Shown one piece after another: positions 21,080 to 31,225 of a stretch of 64,000 nt of DNA. The position numbers and the translations under genes were made by a program. Under the pieces are notes generated by a model that was not told where the DNA came from, did not search any database, and saw only the letters and a list, made by a program, of their open reading frames with translations. This DNA comes from Colwellia maritima. Lineage in GTDB: Bacteria; Pseudomonadota; Gammaproteobacteria; Enterobacterales; Alteromonadaceae. The stretch's first letter is position 1; every line of letters begins with the position of its first letter. The stretch spans positions 1,098,059 to 1,162,058 of the forward strand of contig NZ_JAKKSL010000001.1 of the NCBI RefSeq assembly GCF_022669015.1, written 5' to 3'.

Positions 21080-24000
21080 TTAAGCTTCATCTGGGTTAGT
21101 TGGTAGCGGACGCGGTAATTGCTCAGTATTTGACGCTTCAAAACCGTCATCATCTAACCAATCAATTTTGTCCATCTTACGTACTACAACCATTTCGTCA
21201 CGGTTACAGCCAACGGTGCCGTAGTAATTGAAGCCCCATGCTTGTTGTGCGTAACCACCAATCATATGGGTTGGTTTCATAATGATACGGGTAACAGAGT
21301 TATGGTGACCACCACGTGTACCTGTCATTTCAGAACCTGGTACGTTAACAATACGCTCTTGTGCATGGTACATCATGGTCATACCTTTCATGACACGTTG
21401 TGAAACAACAACACGACAAGCAATAGCGCCGTTCGCGTTGAATACTTCAACCCAGTCGTTATCTTCAAGACCCGCTTCTGCGGCATCAACTTCACTCATC
21501 CAAATAATTGGACCACCACGCGATAGAGTGAGCATCAATAAATTGTCAGAGTAAGTTGAGTGAATACCCCATTTTTGATGTGGCGTGATCCAGTTCAATA
21601 CGATCTCTTTATTACCATTTGGTTTAGAGTTTCTAACCATTTCAGTTGTTTTAGTATCAACCGGTGGACGGTAAGACACTAATTGTTCACCAAAAGCTTG
21701 CATCCACTTGTGATCTTGATAGAACTGTTGACGACCAGTAATGGTTCTCCATGGTACAAGCTCATGAACGTTAGTGTATCGGCGGTATAACTAACATGTT
21801 CATCTTCTAAACCAGACCAAGTAGGAGAAGAGATAATTTTACGCGGTTGTGCTTGTATATCACGGAAACGTATTTTTTCTTCTTGTTTAGGTTTAGCTAA
21901 ATGTGTGTGGTCAATACCAGTAAACTCACCTAATGCTGCCCATGCTTTAACCGCGACACTGCCGTTAGTTTCAGGGGCTAAGGTTAAGATAGTTTCACAA
22001 GCATCAATGGCAGATTCGATAATTGGGCGACCTTCACTGATACCTTCATCCGTATTTAGGTGGTTTAACTGACCTAATAACAAGATTTCGTCATCAGCAT
22101 TCCAGTTAATACCTTTACCGCCATTACCTAATGAATCAAGTAGTGGCCCTAACGAAGTAAACTTCTTATATGTGTTAGGATAATCACGCTCAACTACGAT
22201 CATGTTTGGTGCTGTTTGACCTGGGATTAAATCACACTCGCCTTTTTTCCAATCTTGAACATCAAAAGGTTGTGCAAGTTCTCCAGGAGAGTCATGCAGC
22301 ATAGGTACTGTAACAAAATCTGTTTCTTCACCTAAATGACCTTCACACACTTCAGAGAATTTCTTAGCAATGCCTTTGTAGATTTCCCAATCGGATTTTG
22401 CTTCCCATGCGGGGTCAACCGCTGTTGATAATGGGTGAATAAACGGATGCATATCTGAGGTATTTAAATCATCTTTTTCATACCAACACGCAGTTGGCAA
22501 GATAATGTCAGAGTACATACAGGTGGACGACATACGGAAATCTAACGTAGTTACCAGGTCTAATTTACCGGTAGCGCCTTCATCAACCCATTCTACTTCT
22601 TCAGGTTTTATGCCGCCAGAAACACCATTGTCCTCGTTCAATACACTTTGTCTTTTAGCACCTAAAAGGTATTTAAGCATGTATTCGTGACCTTTACCTG
22701 AAGAACCCAATAAGTTTGAACGCCAGATAAACATGTTACGAGGGAAGTTTTCTGGTGCGTCAGGTGCTTCACTAGCAAATTTTAAATTACCTGATTTAAG
22801 CTCTTGTACCGCAAAATCTTTGGGAGTCATCCCCGCGGCTTGTGCATCTTTAGTAAACTGTAAAGGGTTACGGTTTATTTGAGGTGCAGAAGGTAACCAA
22901 CCCATACGTTCAGCTCTGATGTTATAATCAAGCTGATGTTCAGCGAAGTCTGCTTTTTTCGCTAATGGCGATAATACTTCATGCATACTGACTTTTTCAT
23001 GGCGCCATTGTGAAGAATGGTTATAGAAGAAAGAAGTACCGTTCATTTGACGTGGTGGCTTAGACCAGTCCAAACCAAACGCTAGTGGCTGCCAACCAGT
23101 TTGTGGGCGTAGTTTTTCTTGCCCCACATAATGTGACCAACCGCCACCTGATTGACCAACACAACCACACATCATCACCATATTGATCAAACCACGATAG
23201 TTCATGTCCATGTGATACCAATGGTTCATTGCTGCGCCAACGATAATCATGGCTTTACCATGAGTTTTATTCGCTGTGTCAGCAAATTCACGGGCAACTT
23301 TGATTACTTTTGAACGATCAAGTCCGGTAATTTTTTCTTGCCAAGCGGGCGTGCCAGGAATGTCTTGGTCATAGCTAGAAGCAACGTTACCGCCACCTAA
23401 GCCACGGTCAATACCGTAGTTAGCCATCATTAAATCGTAAACAGTCGCGACTAAGTATTCTTTACCGTCGGCACCAACAATGGTTTTACTGGGTACGTTA
23501 CGAACTTGAATTGCTTCTTGATCACAACCTTGACCCAGGCACTGTTGCTAGTATCAGCAGCAAAGTGTGGGAAAGCTACAGGTGTTATTTGCGTAGCGTT
23601 ATCGTTATCACCAATAAGAGAAAGTTGTAGTTTAGTTTCAGTGCCAGATTTACCTTCACGTTGATCAATGTTCCACTTACCTTTTTCATGCCGGTAGCCG
23701 ATAGACCCCGTAGGTGAAACTAGCTCGTTAGTGTTTTCATCTGTCGCAATAGTTTTCCAATCAGGATTGTTTTCTTGACCTAAATCACCGGCTAAATCAC
23801 TCGCACGTAAGAAGCGTGTAGAAACAAATGCAGAGCCATCAGCAACTGCAAGGTCATCATGCTTATCTAAAATAACCAACATTGGGAAATCGGTATACTG
23901 ACGAACATAATTTGTGAAATATTCACTGGGGTTTTCTAAATGGAATTCTTTTAAGATTACATGACCAAAAGCCATGCCTAATGCAGCATCTGTACCCTGT

Positions 24001-24893
24001 TTAGGGTTTAACCATTCATCAGTAAGTTTTGATACTTCTGCGTAATCTGGTGTAATAGAAACTGTTTTAGCTCCTTTATAACGAACTTCTGTGAAGAAAT
24101 GCGCATCAGGCGTACGTGTTTGAGGAATATTAGAACCCCAAGCAATGATGTAGTTAGAGTTATACCAATCAGCAGACTCTGGCACATCGGTTTGCTCACC
24201 CCAAACCATTGGAGAGGCAGGAGGTAAATCACAATACCAATCATAAAAACTTAAACAAACACCACCAATAAGTGACAAGTAACGAGCACCGGCCGCATAA
24301 GAAACCATCGACATTGCCGGAATTGGCGAGAAACCAATAACACGGTCAGGGCCATAAGTTTTTGTAGTGTAAACGTTAGCTGCAGCAATAATTTCGTTAA
24401 CTTCTTCCCACGAAGAACGAACGAAACCACCTAAACCACGTTTTGATTTATACGATTTAGTTTTCGCTTCATCTTCAACGATTGAGCCCCATGCATCAAC
24501 AGGATCTTGTGTTGCACGCGCCGCACGCCATAATTTTAATAAGGGTTTACGTACTTTTGGGTATTTTAAACGATTAGCACTATATAAATACCAAGAGTAA
24601 CTTGCGCCACGAGGACAGCCGCGTGGTTCATGGTTGGGTAAGTCTGGACGAGTACGTGGATAATCAGTTTGCTGAGTTTCCCATGTTACTAAACCATTTT
24701 TTACGTAAATTTTCCAAGAACAAGACCCCGTACAGTTTACCCCATGGGTAGAGCGTACGATTTTGTCGTGTTGCCGGCGTTGGCGATAGCTGTTTTCCCA
24801 TTCACGACTTTCATTGGTGGTATCACCATGTCCGTCACTGAATTCGCCTGTTTTCTTTTTAAGAAATTGTAGACGATCAAGAAAGTTACTCAT
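21080..24893 (-). CDS. narG: Respiratory nitrate reductase alpha subunit (Mo-bisMGD), two frameshifts
   Basis: Catalytic subunit reducing nitrate to nitrite on the cytoplasmic face. Joined length is about 1271 residues (E. coli NarG 1247). H50, C54, C58 and C93 bind the FS0 cluster, as in the E. coli protein; the Mo-ligand Asp is in FYDWYCDLPPASP. The N-terminus resembles E. coli NarG, with no cleavable Tat signal, as in that family. Frames break near 23530 and 21777. At the second, restoring GCTGG gives the conserved SYTAGYTNVHELVPWRT-type reading. It is first of narGHJI. The 170-base region upstream shows no full FNR box, which is odd for a nar operon. Confidence 0.97.
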
Positions 24894-25064
24894 CTTTTTT
24901 CTCCGTTGAAGTGATATCAGTTATTTTTTAATATGCTCTGTTAACTGACAAAGTCGATTATAAAAATTTTAAGTATAGACGCTTTTATTTAGGTTGATAT
25001 TTATACAATGTGTCTTTTACTTTTATTGTCATTTGGAAGCTAAGCTGAACCATAAATGCTAGGT

Positions 25065-25095
25065 AAAAAGAGAGTTGACCTAACACAACTCTCTT
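25065..25095 (-). terminator. Rho-independent terminator of narK
   Basis: AAGAGAGTTG and CAACTCTCTT form a perfect 10-base-pair stem with an 8-base loop, followed on the minus strand by five T. It separates narK from narGHJI, so these are two transcripts. Confidence 0.9.
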
Positions 25096-25112
25096 AAATA
25101 TCACCTAAATAG

Positions 25113-26717
25113 TTAAGGGTTGTCATGTTCAGCACCTTTACGTAAATAAAACCACCAGTTAATACCAATACACACTGCGTAGAATATTGCGAAACCAATG
25201 AGCGCATTTTCCGGTGTTGTTAGTTTGATTTGTTCACCTAATACTTTAGGGATATAAAAAGCACCGTAAGCGGCTACTGCTGACGTCCAACCTAATACCG
25301 GACCGGCTTGTTCTTTATCAAATACCATTGAAATAGTACGGAAAGTTGAACCGTTACCAATGCCCGTTGCGGCGAATAAAATTAAGAATAAAATGAAGAA
25401 TGCTACAAAATATTGCTCAGGATTGGGGCTTTGGTAAGCCGCTTTCATGAAATATGCCACGCCTAATGCACTGGCGACCATAACGATAGAACAATACTGA
25501 GTTACTTTAGCACCACCCATTTTGTCGGCCATCCAACCACCAATAGGGCGTATTAATGCGCCAATAAATGCACCCATCCATGCATACATCAGTGCGCTAG
25601 GGCCATTTGAATTAATTGTGTCGTGTGTCATAACACCGTCCACCATGATATGTTGATAGCCGAAAATAACTTTTATAGACAAGGGAAAGGCAGCGGCAAA
25701 ACCAATGAAGGATCCAAAGGTCATGGTATAAATGATACTCATCACCCAAGTGTGCGGGTTATTAAATATTTTGTACTGATGCTCAAGGTTAGTACGAATC
25801 TTTCCTGGTAAGAATTTTAATAACATGACCGTGGCGCCAACAACGCCAACTAGCACCATTTCTTTTGGCACACCAAAACCAGAACCATTAACGCTTTCTG
25901 GCAACATTAACCACAAACCAGTCGTTGCAGTGATGAAGCCTATGAGTAACATAACTGTAATTATACCAAAAGAAACAACGGCATTTGGTGCATCTGGTGA
26001 TACATGTGATGCACGTATGTTGTTCATACCTAACCAACTAACGATCGCAAGCGGGATTAAAAATAATAACCATACGTAGCCTGCATTGAAGATCCAAGCA
26101 TCAGAGCCTGCCGGAATTTTACCAATTAAGGTCCCTGAAGTATTAACCAGTTGCATTGGTTCACCACCAAATAAACCAAAGGTCATTACTAATGGCACTA
26201 AAATTTGCATTGTAGTAACACCAAAGTTACCTAAACCGGCGTTTAGGCCAAGTGCCAAACCTTGTTGTTTCTTAGGGTAGAAAAAAGAGATGTTTGACAT
26301 TGAAGAGGCAAAGTTACCACCGCCAAAACCAGATAAAAGCGCAAGCCCTTGAAAGACCCATAATGGTGTATTCATGTCTTGTAGTGCGATACCTGTACCA
26401 ATTGCCGGAAGCATTAATAAGGCTGTAGTGAAAACAATGGTATTTCGACCACCACACAATCGAATAAAAAAGCTACTTGGAATACGTAACGTTGCGCCAG
26501 TTAAACCCGAAATAGCCATTAGCGTAAATAGTTCTGATTTTGCAAATGGAAAGCCAAGGTTTAACATTTGAACGGTAATGATGCCCCAATATAGCCAAAC
26601 TGCGAAACCACATAGTAAGCTTGGTATTGAAAGCCAAAGATTGCGTGTGGCAATCTTTTTACCTTTGCTTTCCCAAAACTTGGGATCTTCCACGTCCCAT
26701 TCTTTAATATCTGACAT
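25113..26717 (-). CDS. narK: NarK-type nitrate/nitrite transporter (MFS, NNP family)
   Basis: Imports nitrate and/or exchanges it for nitrite. It has 534 residues and 12-14 helices. Nitrate-signature motifs appear as ALLSGFGGGNFASSMSNISF with NAGLGNFGVTTMQ, and GIGNGSTFRTISMVF; GGWMADKMGG is the MFS loop. The longer ORF (start 26909) runs through the promoter; the ATG at 26717 has GGAGAAG just upstream. It carries an extra N-terminal stretch and central loop compared with E. coli NarK (463 residues). Its own FNR box and -10 lie upstream, and a terminator follows. Intact frame. Confidence 0.93.
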   Translation of the reverse strand: MSDIKEWDVEDPKFWESKGKKIATRNLWLSIPSLLCGFAVWLYWGIITVQMLNLGFPFAKSELFTLMAISGLTGATLRIPSSFFIRLCGGRNTIVFTTALLMLPAIGTGIALQDMNTPLWVFQGLALLSGFGGGNFASSMSNISFFYPKKQQGLALGLNAGLGNFGVTTMQILVPLVMTFGLFGGEPMQLVNTSGTLIGKIPAGSDAWIFNAGYVWLLFLIPLAIVSWLGMNNIRASHVSPDAPNAVVSFGIITVMLLIGFITATTGLWLMLPESVNGSGFGVPKEMVLVGVVGATVMLLKFLPGKIRTNLEHQYKIFNNPHTWVMSIIYTMTFGSFIGFAAAFPLSIKVIFGYQHIMVDGVMTHDTINSNGPSALMYAWMGAFIGALIRPIGGWMADKMGGAKVTQYCSIVMVASALGVAYFMKAAYQSPNPEQYFVAFFILFLILFAATGIGNGSTFRTISMVFDKEQAGPVLGWTSAVAAYGAFYIPKVLGEQIKLTTPENALIGFAIFYAVCIGINWWFYLRKGAEHDNP

Positions 26718-26834
26718 TGTCTTCTCCAACTTATCAGGATTTGTTGAAATAAATTCAGTGCGGTTCAACCATATGAACCGAATTAAAACTAGGTTATCGA
26801 TGTTATAAAAGGATTTGATTTTTCTACTGAGGTT

Positions 26835-26876
26835 AAAATACCAATACGCATTCTTTGAGCACTTGATCTGGATCAA
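26835..26876 (-). promoter_or_regulatory. Class II FNR promoter of narK
   Basis: TTGATCTGGATCAA (26863-26876) is a perfect FNR palindrome. On the minus strand exactly 22 bases separate it from TATTTT (26835-26840), the spacing expected when FNR sits at -41.5 and the hexamer at -10. The predicted transcription start is near 26828, about 111 bases before the narK ATG. Confidence 0.88.
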
Positions 26877-26913
26877 TGTGTTACAGACTGTCCATGCATG
26901 GATGGCCATGGTG

Positions 26914-26929
26914 TACCACTTTGGTGGTA
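26914..26929. promoter_or_regulatory. NarL/NarP-type 7-2-7 heptamer pair
   Basis: TACCACT-TT-GGTGGTA is an inverted pair of NarL heptamers with a 2-base spacer (consensus TACYNMT-N2-AKNRGTA, one mismatch). It lies 52 bases from the FNR box centre, near -93 for narK, similar to the E. coli narK layout. It also lies upstream of narX, so NarL may act on both directions. Confidence 0.65.
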
Positions 26930-27111
26930 TGTTTGGTTTTTTTTAAGTTATTGTATTTTATTTGGTTTATTTTTATTTTTTTGATCTTGTATCAGTAAAG
27001 GTAATAAATGACTATTTGGTAGTAGTCACTAAAATGTTTGGTATTTACTATAAACTTGCGTATTATTTTAAGCAGGTATTTCTCCTGTTAATCATTTGGT
27101 CATGCAAATTA

Positions 27112-28935
27112 ATGAAACAATTTCACCCTACAACAGACTTTGCCGACTCAAGCTCTTCACTCATTGCTCGCGCAGGACAAATAATGGTGGTTATTATCAC
27201 TCTTGGCTTAGTCAGTATGATCAGTTCTATGCTAGTGACCGAAAGTTTAAATGGCGATGCGGCACAAATAAATAATGCGGGTTCCTTAAGAATGCAAGCA
27301 ATACGCATTTCGAGAGCTGCTTTTGCCTATAAGCTGACACAAGCTGAGCAGGATAAAAAACAAGTTATTACCGAAGTTGAAAATTTCAATATTCGACTGT
27401 CTCATTTATTATCAGGCAATAGTATTAATAATGAAAATGACCAATCTGAACTGGCAAAACATAAAGAGACCGTTTTACGGTTATGGGCTAACTTCAACGA
27501 TGAAAATCTTCGAGAAGATTCTATAACGATAAACGCACTAATTCAGCAGTCGAAAAATTTTGATCAATTTGTTCTGGTATTAGATAAACTCGTTCAATTA
27601 TTACAGCTAGAATCTGAAAAAAAACTCAGTTTATTGCGTTTAATTCAAGTGATTAGTTTGTTGCTAGTTATATTGACGGCAAGTTTTGTTTTAATTAAGT
27701 TAAATCGCGCGGTATTGGTGCCGTTAAAAGAATTAGTCAATATTGCCGAGCAAGTTGGTAAAGGTAATTTTTCGGTTAAAGCTCGTTATGATAAGCAGGA
27801 TGAACTGGGAGTTTTAGCACATACTATTAATCAAATGTCAGATGAACTAAAACTAACCTATCAAGAATTTGAACATAGGGTTGATACTAAAACACTCGAA
27901 CTTACTCGAAGCAATAAGTCGTTAGATCTCTTATATCGGGCTGCTCATAACTTAGCGGGTTATACGCTCTCAGAGCAAGACAGTCCAACTTATCAAATAA
28001 ATCACCATATCATTGAAGAACTACAAACACTAATTGGTTATGGAAAAATTAATATTGAGATAACGGATGCTAAACACAATAATTTGATTATTGATGTGAT
28101 TAATAGTCAAAATGTTACCATTGATACTATTTGTAATAATTATCATAAGTTTGCGTTAGAGAAAGGTAGTCTGCTATTTGGTTATTTAGTCTGGGAACTA
28201 CCTAAAAATAAACAAGCGTGTGGTTGGCAAAAGCAGATCTTGCAGGGGATGGCTAATATTATGGCCACTGCTATCGAGCTAGATCAAAAAAGAACCAGTG
28301 AAAACCGTTTAGTGATTGTAGAAGAGCGCGCTGTTATCGCCAGGGAGCTTCATGATTCATTAGCACAATCGTTATCTTATTTAAAAGTACAAATGAGTTT
28401 GTTAACACGCAAAATGCAAAAACAAGTGCCGCAAACTCAGCTAGAAGAAACGATTAATGATATTAAAGACGGATTAAATAGCGCTTATTCTCAACTGAGA
28501 GAACTATTAACTACGTTTAGATTGAAACTAGATGATCCTTCTATTAAAAGTGCTTTAGCCAGTACTGTGATAGAGTTTAGTGCTAAGTGCCAACATACCA
28601 TAGAGTTTGATTATCAATTACCGGCTAATTATCTTAGTGCCAATCAAGAAATTCATTTATTACAAATTGTACGCGAAGCGTTATCTAATATTCATCGTCA
28701 TGCTCAAGCAACAATTGCGGGTATTTCTATCAAGCTAAAAGATACCCAAGTAACGGTTAAAATATGGGACAATGGCAAAGGATTCCCAGAATCGACTTTA
28801 GAACAAAAAAATAATCATCACGGACATTTTGGGATAGGGATAATGCAAGAAAGAGCGAAATCACTCAATACAAAAATTCATATTGCTAATCGCGAAGAGC
28901 GGGGTAGTATCATTAGTTTTGAGTTTTTTCATTAA
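27112..28935 (+). CDS. narX: Nitrate/nitrite sensor histidine kinase
   Basis: Membrane sensor that phosphorylates NarL. About 607 residues from the ATG at 27112. TM1 is at about 22-43, followed by the periplasmic nitrate-binding P-box GDAAQINNAGSLRMQAIR (48-65), TM2 at 173-197, a HAMP domain to about 250, a central GAF-like region, the HisKA_3 phosphoacceptor H414 in ARELHDSLAQS, and an ATPase domain (REALSNIHRHA, DNGKGFP, GHFGIGIM). The in-frame ORF extends upstream to 26962, but the extra 50 residues do not resemble NarX. It is divergent from narK and 49 bases ahead of narL. NarX versus NarQ is decided by linkage to narL and narK. Confidence 0.93.
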   Translation: MKQFHPTTDFADSSSSLIARAGQIMVVIITLGLVSMISSMLVTESLNGDAAQINNAGSLRMQAIRISRAAFAYKLTQAEQDKKQVITEVENFNIRLSHLLSGNSINNENDQSELAKHKETVLRLWANFNDENLREDSITINALIQQSKNFDQFVLVLDKLVQLLQLESEKKLSLLRLIQVISLLLVILTASFVLIKLNRAVLVPLKELVNIAEQVGKGNFSVKARYDKQDELGVLAHTINQMSDELKLTYQEFEHRVDTKTLELTRSNKSLDLLYRAAHNLAGYTLSEQDSPTYQINHHIIEELQTLIGYGKINIEITDAKHNNLIIDVINSQNVTIDTICNNYHKFALEKGSLLFGYLVWELPKNKQACGWQKQILQGMANIMATAIELDQKRTSENRLVIVEERAVIARELHDSLAQSLSYLKVQMSLLTRKMQKQVPQTQLEETINDIKDGLNSAYSQLRELLTTFRLKLDDPSIKSALASTVIEFSAKCQHTIEFDYQLPANYLSANQEIHLLQIVREALSNIHRHAQATIAGISIKLKDTQVTVKIWDNGKGFPESTLEQKNNHHGHFGIGIMQERAKSLNTKIHIANREERGSIISFEFFH

Positions 28936-28984
28936 TCAATAGGTTAAAAGGATAATCACGTCCTTTGAAACAGAAGAAAAACAT

Positions 28985-29623
28985 ATGAAACAAGCGAATA
29001 TTCTCTTGGTGGACGATCATCCTATGCTGCGTAAAGGTGTTGCCCAACTTATATCTTTGGAAGACAATCTTCATGTAATCGGTGAAGTTAATTCGGGAGA
29101 TGAAGCTATTTCATTTGCTGTTGAGCATGTTCCAGACTTAGTCTTACTTGATCTGAACATGAAAGGGTTAAGTGGTATAGAAACATTAAGTGCGTTGAAG
29201 CGAGCAAATGTGAGTGCTAAAGTTATTATTTTTAGTGTTTCTGACAATGAAACTGATGTGCTGCAGGCGCTAAAATTTAATGCTGACGGTTATTTACTTA
29301 AAGATAGCGAGCCAGAAGAGTTAATAGAGAAAATAAACCAAGCCATTTCAGGTGAATTTGTGATTAGCGAGCCACTTACTCAAATTTTAGCGCGTTCGCT
29401 ACGACCTCAACAGCAAACAAACATTCTTCAAACCTTAACGCCCCGTGAATTAGAAAATTTGAAACTTATTGCAGGAGGTAAGAGCAATAAAGAAATAGCG
29501 CGTAAACTTGGTATAGCAGAATCTACTGTGAAAGTGCACAATAAAAACTTATTCAAAAAACTGGAATTAAAAAGTCGAGTAGAGGCCGCCATGTGGGCAG
29601 TTGACCATAAGTTAAGTTTCTAG
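28985..29623 (+). CDS. narL: Nitrate/nitrite response regulator
   Basis: Two-domain response regulator of 212 residues. Receiver: acidic pair D10/D11, phospho-acceptor D56 (LVLLDLNM), S84 in place of the usual Thr/Ser switch, and K106 (YLLKD). LuxR-type helix-turn-helix: LTPRELENLKLIAGG to VKVHNKNLFKKLELKSRVEAAMW, nearly the E. coli NarL reading. It forms an operon with narX. The target is probably the TACCACT-type pair upstream of narK/narX. Intact frame. Confidence 0.94.
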   Translation: MKQANILLVDDHPMLRKGVAQLISLEDNLHVIGEVNSGDEAISFAVEHVPDLVLLDLNMKGLSGIETLSALKRANVSAKVIIFSVSDNETDVLQALKFNADGYLLKDSEPEELIEKINQAISGEFVISEPLTQILARSLRPQQQTNILQTLTPRELENLKLIAGGKSNKEIARKLGIAESTVKVHNKNLFKKLELKSRVEAAMWAVDHKLSF

Positions 29624-29670
29624 ATGCCTTGTTCTCTTTATTCATTTACGAGGCGCTGATTGAAACTCAC

Positions 29671-30942
29671 TTAATCTCGTTCTAAAAAGTTATTTTCAAG
29701 CGCTTCTTTGAGTAAATTTTGTTGACGCTCAGCTTGTAATGCTAAGTACATTGCCACCATACATAGGGCTAATACACCGTATAACAGCATAAAGCAGGCA
29801 CTATAAACACCAATTATATCAACTGCTATACCAAACAATATTGGTAAAGTGCAGCCCCCTAGTGCACCCACCGCAGCAATAACCCCACCAACACTACCCA
29901 TATGATTGGGGTAATAATCATAGATGATTTTATAAACGCTCGCACGACCAATACCTTGGGCTATACCAATAACAAAAATTAGGAAAGTGAATAACCAAAC
30001 ATTAACAGCAAACGAAACTTCAACATTCTTATTCACACCATGAATGATCATGGTTGTTGGCGGATAACTGAGGAAAAATAGACAAACCATACAAATCCAA
30101 AAAGCTCCCCAGTTAACGGTACGTGCGCCAAATCTATCAGCAAACCAACCTCCAACAGCTCTTACCATACTTGAAGTAGTAACAAAGAGTAATGTTAAGG
30201 CTAAAGCTTGTTTTAGCGATAACTTATATGCCTCCATGTAATATTGAGGCAACCATAGAATCAGCGCTAAAAAAGAGCCAAATACAAAATAATAATACAA
30301 ACCAAAGCGCCATACTTGAAGATCTTTAAGGGGAGCTAAATGAAAGGCGAGATTGGTATTTTTCTTTTCTTGGTAATATTGGCTAATTTCTGGGGCGAAA
30401 AACCTAAAAATAATAGCCATCGCTAACATGCCAAATCCATACAATGGGCCAATATCTTGCCACCCGTAGGCATCAACTATAAAAGGTACTAACACGAGAG
30501 TAATTGCAGCGCCTGTATTACCTGCGCCAAATACCCCTAACGCAAAGCCTTGCTTTTTTCCATCAAACCAGTCTGTTACATAGCGAATGCCAATGGTAAA
30601 TGAAACACCGCTTAATCCTAATATAAAACCGAGCAATATATATTCAGTAAACGTTTCAACATAGGGTAAATAAAAAAGTGGGGGCACAGTCAATAACATT
30701 TGCCAAAAAAATAAATTTCTACAAGACACAATTTCAGATAAATAACCAATAGGTATTCTGAAAATAGCACCTGTAAAAATTGGTGCGGCTAAAAGTAAAC
30801 CAAACTCAGTTGCTGATAAATTTAAGTTAGCTTTTATTTCAATGCCAATAATTGAATATAAAGTCCATACTGAAAAACACGCGGCGAAAGCGAGAGTAGA
30901 GAGAGTTAGAGCTCTATATGCATGTTTTTGTTGGATTTCCAT
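29671..30942 (-). CDS. NarK1-type nitrate/nitrite porter (MFS, NNP family)
   Basis: Second NNP-family porter, 423 residues and 12 helices. Signature regions read LGLSGVSFTIGIRYVTDWF with GVFGAGNTGAAITLVLVPF, and GIAQGIGRASVYKIIYDYYP near the end; GGWFADRFG is the MFS loop. It is closer to the NarK1 (proton-coupled) group than to the narK at 25113. Convergent with narL (47-base spacer) and divergent from the third porter. Direction of transport is inferred. Intact frame. Confidence 0.85.
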   Translation of the reverse strand: MEIQQKHAYRALTLSTLAFAACFSVWTLYSIIGIEIKANLNLSATEFGLLLAAPIFTGAIFRIPIGYLSEIVSCRNLFFWQMLLTVPPLFYLPYVETFTEYILLGFILGLSGVSFTIGIRYVTDWFDGKKQGFALGVFGAGNTGAAITLVLVPFIVDAYGWQDIGPLYGFGMLAMAIIFRFFAPEISQYYQEKKNTNLAFHLAPLKDLQVWRFGLYYYFVFGSFLALILWLPQYYMEAYKLSLKQALALTLLFVTTSSMVRAVGGWFADRFGARTVNWGAFWICMVCLFFLSYPPTTMIIHGVNKNVEVSFAVNVWLFTFLIFVIGIAQGIGRASVYKIIYDYYPNHMGSVGGVIAAVGALGGCTLPILFGIAVDIIGVYSACFMLLYGVLALCMVAMYLALQAERQQNLLKEALENNFLERD

Positions 30943-31061
30943 GGTATCTCTTTATGTGTAATAGCCAGTTTAAACTTTTGTTATTGTCATTATAGATTAA
31001 CGCAAATTTTAATTTAAAAAACCTTATTTATTTATGGCGTACTTTAGAGACAATAAATTTG

Positions 31062-31075
31062 TTGACATAAGTCAA
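31062..31075 (+). promoter_or_regulatory. FNR/CRP-superfamily site between two NNP porter genes
   Basis: TTGACATAAGTCAA is a perfect inverted repeat of the form TTGA-N6-TCAA, with C/G where FNR prefers T/A at the fifth position. Toward the plus strand CAGAAT lies at -10 spacing (22 bases). It sits in the 283-base divergent promoter region. Confidence 0.5.
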
Positions 31076-31225
31076 TAAAGTAAAAGTGACAAAGGCGCAG
31101 AATAACGACAATCAAATTGTAATTAAATTTTAAACTTAACGTAAGTAAGCGCATTATCACTTTTAGGTATGACTACATTATTAGATATAGCTACTTTTTA
31201 ATTGTATAGCGCGGGAGTTAGTACT

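Noticed and set aside
19515..24893. narG and narH as true pseudogenes
   Set aside because: Breaks are single small indels within near-perfect proteins and mostly coincide with the missing GCTGG motif; narI, narJ, narK, narX and narL are intact.
24994..25008. TTGATATTTATACAA upstream of narG as an FNR box
   Set aside because: The arms are 15 bases apart in total and the right arm has an extra base; true FNR boxes are 14 bases. It is at best a half-site.
31062..31075. FNR-like site as the promoter of the minus-strand porter
   Set aside because: No -10-like hexamer lies at the correct distance on the minus strand; the plus direction fits better, though weakly.
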